The position numbers and the translations under genes are program-made. A DNA stretch of 64,000 nt from Paracidovorax avenae (GTDB lineage: Bacteria > Pseudomonadota > Gammaproteobacteria > Burkholderiales > Burkholderiaceae_C): assembly GCF_040892545.1 (NCBI RefSeq), contig NZ_CP156079.1, forward strand, positions 186,001 to 250,000, read 5' to 3'. The notes below the pieces were generated by a model. That model did no database searches and had not been told where the DNA came from. It was given only the letters and a program-made list of their open reading frames with translations. Of the stretch, positions 62,234 to 64,000 are shown piece by piece (position 1 is the first letter of the stretch; every line of letters begins with the position of its first letter).

Positions 62234-63486
62234 GCGGTGTCTCCGGCAGCGCGGCACGCGCCCTGTGCCAGCAGGGCGTCGATCTGAACGGGCGTGTAGC
62301 CGGCATCGGCCAGCAGGCTGCGCGTGTGTTCGCCCAGGCGCGGCGCGGGCGGCAGATCGCGCTCCGGGGGCGTGGCGGACCAGCGCGTGGGATGCGCCAT
62401 GGCGCGCATCGGTCCCTCGCTGGGGTGTTCCGTGTCGTGCAGGAAGCCGGTCGCGCGCAGTTGCGCGTTGCCGAGCAGGTCGGCCGGGGAATTCATGGGC
62501 ATGTTGGGCACGTCGGCCGCGTCCAGCAGCGCCTGCCATGCGGCCGTGGTGCGCGTGCGCAGGATGCGCGCCACCTCGGCATACACGGCGTCGATGTGCG
62601 CGGCGCGCGCGCCATGCGTGGCGAAGCGCGGGTCGTGCGCCAGGCCTCCACCGCCATCCTCGCCGATCGCCGCGAAGAAACTGCGCCAGTGCTTGTCGTT
62701 GTAGATCAGCACGCAGAGCATGCCGTCGGCCGTGGCATAGGGCTTGCGGTGGGCCGTGAGCAGGCGCGCGTAGCCGGGCTCGCCCAGCGGCGGCTCGAAG
62801 GTGAGGCCCGCCATGTGGTCGCCCAGCACGAACTGCGCCATGGCCTCGAACATCGGCACGACGACGGCCTGGCCCCGGCCGGTCTTCTCGCGGGCGTAGA
62901 GCGCCGCCGTCACGGCATACACCGCGTGCAGCCCGGTCACCCGGTCCGACAGCGTGGTGGGCGCGTACGACGGCTCGGGCGCGCCGTAGCGCTGCATGAG
63001 CCAGGGAATGCCGGTGGCGCCCTGGATCAGGTCGTCGTAGGCAGGGCGCGCGGCGTCCGGCCCGTCCTGGTCGAAGCCGCAGCAGCTCACGTGGATGATG
63101 CGCGGGTTGCGCGCACTCACCTCCGCGTAATCCAGCCCCAGCCGGGCCAGCGCCTGTGGCCGCACGTTACTGATGAGCACGTCGCAGCCCTCGGCCAGCC
63201 GCAGCGCCGCCTCGCGCCCCTCCGGGTGCTTCAGGTCGAGCGCGATGCTCTGCTTGCCCGCGTTCGCATGCAGAAAAATGTGCCCCATGCCCGCATGCCG
63301 CATCGGCCCCACGTGCCGCATGTTGTCCCCCTCGGGCGTCTCCACCTTCACCACCTCCGCGCCCAGCTGCGCGAGGATCTGCGTGGCGAACGGCCCCATG
63401 ATCACCGAGGTGAGATCGAGCACCCGCACCCCCGCCAGCGGGCCGGTGCGTTGTGGGGAGGCAGCGAAAGAAGAAGCGTCTGTCAT
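62230..63486 (-). CDS. CaiB/BaiF-type CoA-transferase (family III)
   Basis: A 418-aa CoA-transferase of family III, which moves CoA between carboxylic acids without a covalent acyl-phosphate. The N-terminal block GPLAGVRVLDLTSVIMGPFATQILAQLGAEVVKVE and the FLHANAGKQSIALDLKHPEGREAAL region are diagnostic. The catalytic Asp is expected in the AYDDLIQGATGI stretch (about residue 165). The C-terminal part has the PMNSPADLLGNAQL and TPPERDLPPAPRLGEHTRSLL landmarks. It overlaps the cupin gene by 4 bp and lies 184 bp downstream of a Bug binding protein gene. It likely activates the acid which that protein brings in. Confidence 0.92.
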   Translation of the reverse strand: MTDASSFAASPQRTGPLAGVRVLDLTSVIMGPFATQILAQLGAEVVKVETPEGDNMRHVGPMRHAGMGHIFLHANAGKQSIALDLKHPEGREAALRLAEGCDVLISNVRPQALARLGLDYAEVSARNPRIIHVSCCGFDQDGPDAARPAYDDLIQGATGIPWLMQRYGAPEPSYAPTTLSDRVTGLHAVYAVTAALYAREKTGRGQAVVVPMFEAMAQFVLGDHMAGLTFEPPLGEPGYARLLTAHRKPYATADGMLCVLIYNDKHWRSFFAAIGEDGGGGLAHDPRFATHGARAAHIDAVYAEVARILRTRTTAAWQALLDAADVPNMPMNSPADLLGNAQLRATGFLHDTEHPSEGPMRAMAHPTRWSATPPERDLPPAPRLGEHTRSLLADAGYTPVQIDALLAQGACRAAGDTA

Positions 63487-63616
63487 CTCGTGTTCCGTTG
63501 AACAGGTCCGTTCGGCAACGTCGCCCATGCCTATGCCCGAGTCCACGGCTTTTGCACTAGCGCGGCCCAGGCCAGCAGACGCCGTGGAACTGGCTCTGCC
63601 AGGCCACCGGCGTCGT

Positions 63617-63673
63617 CCCCCTTCCCGCCGCGCGCAGCGCGGCGAGAGAAGGGGGAAGCGGCGCAGCCGCTCA
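63617..63673. repeat. hairpin repeats between the Bug and CoA-transferase genes
   Basis: A nested hairpin (CCCCCTTC/GAAGGGGG around CCGCGC/GCGCGG, 63617-63655) is followed by GGAAGCGGCGCAGCCGCTCA (63654-63673). The latter contains the minus-strand stop codon of the Bug gene. This is the intact comparator for the interrupted copy at 60491. It may slow or end transcription after the Bug gene. Confidence 0.7.
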
Positions 63674-64000
63674 GGGGGTTGGTTCAATACCGGCTTGCTG
63701 GATCAAAGTGCGCCAGTGCGCCAGCTGCTGCGCCACGTACTGCGCGAATTCCTCCGGCGTCTTGCTGGGCCAGACCTGGAAGCCGATCTGCGCGAGCTTG
63801 TCCTGCGTGTCCCTGTCGGCCAGCACGGCCTGCAGCTCGGTGTTCAGGCGCTGCACCACGGCGGGCGGCATGCCGGCCGGGCCGAAGATGCCGTTCCACG
63901 ATGTCAGGTCGAAACCCTTCACCGTCTGGCCGATGGGCGGCACGCCCGGCAGCAGGGGCGAGGGCTGGGCGGTGGTGATGCCCAGGGTGCGCACCTTGTC
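63671..64000 (-). CDS. Bug-family binding protein, C-terminal part
   Basis: About 109 C-terminal residues of a Bug/TctC-family periplasmic binding protein; the frame is still open at the right edge of the window. The visible part has LPGVPPIGQTVKGFDLTSWNGIFGPAGMPPAVVQRLNTELQAVLADRD and QVWPSKTPEEFAQYVAQQLAHWRTLIQQAGIEP, the standard end of the family. It precedes the CoA-transferase gene on the same strand, so it probably brings in the acid which that operon degrades. The signal peptide and first lobe are outside the window. Confidence 0.9.
   Translation of the reverse strand, partial: DKVRTLGITTAQPSPLLPGVPPIGQTVKGFDLTSWNGIFGPAGMPPAVVQRLNTELQAVLADRDTQDKLAQIGFQVWPSKTPEEFAQYVAQQLAHWRTLIQQAGIEPTP

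Overview
The window is a continuous 64 kb stretch of very GC-rich (about 70%), densely coded DNA. It reads as the chromosome of a betaproteobacterium of the family Comamonadaceae, with Acidovorax or a close relative the best guess. The reasons are a Burkholderiales-type porin, three Bug (tripartite tricarboxylate) binding proteins sitting in small catabolic operons, a stand-alone homocysteine-methyltransferase half of MetH, a nag-type salicylate 5-hydroxylase, and many LysR/IclR/GntR/AraC regulators. I see no rRNA, tRNA, CRISPR array, prophage or transposase gene. No gene-free gap exceeds 300 bp; the longest is the 288 bp before the porin gene.

Layout. (1) 1-3.8 kb: end of a SnoaL/NTF2-like gene, a porin, an SDR dehydrogenase and an IclR regulator. 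(2) 3.8-14.7 kb: a minus-strand catabolic cluster with an acyl-CoA synthetase, a full branched-chain-type ABC importer (binding protein, two ATPases, two permeases), an SMP-30 lactonase, two SDRs and a Baeyer-Villiger-like flavin monooxygenase, with a TetR-style palindrome in front. (3) 14.8-18.8 kb: housekeeping (queC, a 50-aa membrane protein, opgD, threonine ammonia-lyase). (4) 18.9-23.1 kb: a FecI/FecR/TonB-receptor iron-signalling unit with a Fur box. (5) 23.2-31.0 kb: aidB, then a gentisate pathway (LysR, gentisate dioxygenase, fumarylpyruvate hydrolase, maleylpyruvate isomerase, AAHS transporter, AraC regulator). (6) 31.0-35.5 kb: ornithine-cyclodeaminase-like and threonine-synthase-like enzymes opposite a DauR-type regulator, then an esterase and OmpW. 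(7) 35.5-40.2 kb: a lower-GC sulfatase-Bug-sulfatase operon behind a LysR gene. (8) 40.3-45.1 kb: class I fumarase, Bug protein and a fumarase-superfamily lyase opposite a GntR regulator with twin operators. (9) 45.2-49.6 kb: nagR and nagAa-G-H-Ab (salicylate to gentisate). (10) 49.6-52.1 kb: a chemoreceptor and an alpha/beta hydrolase. (11) 52.2-57.9 kb: a histidine kinase and NtrC-type regulator, with a near-consensus sigma-54 promoter in front of two uncharacterised repeat-domain proteins and an MFS transporter. (12) 58-64 kb: MetH half, a small secreted protein, LysR, acyl-CoA dehydrogenase, cupin, CoA-transferase and the end of a Bug gene.

How the genes work together. Regions 9 and 5 together encode a complete route from salicylate via gentisate, maleylpyruvate and fumarylpyruvate to fumarate and pyruvate, split over about 18 kb and under separate LysR control. 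Region 2 looks like uptake plus oxidation, lactonisation, lactone opening and CoA activation of an unknown cyclic or branched compound. The most novel candidates are the sigma-54-linked repeat-protein operon (region 11) and a 103-bp inverted-repeat element at 60511-60613 that appears to have inserted into a copy of an interspersed hairpin repeat, duplicating TCA.
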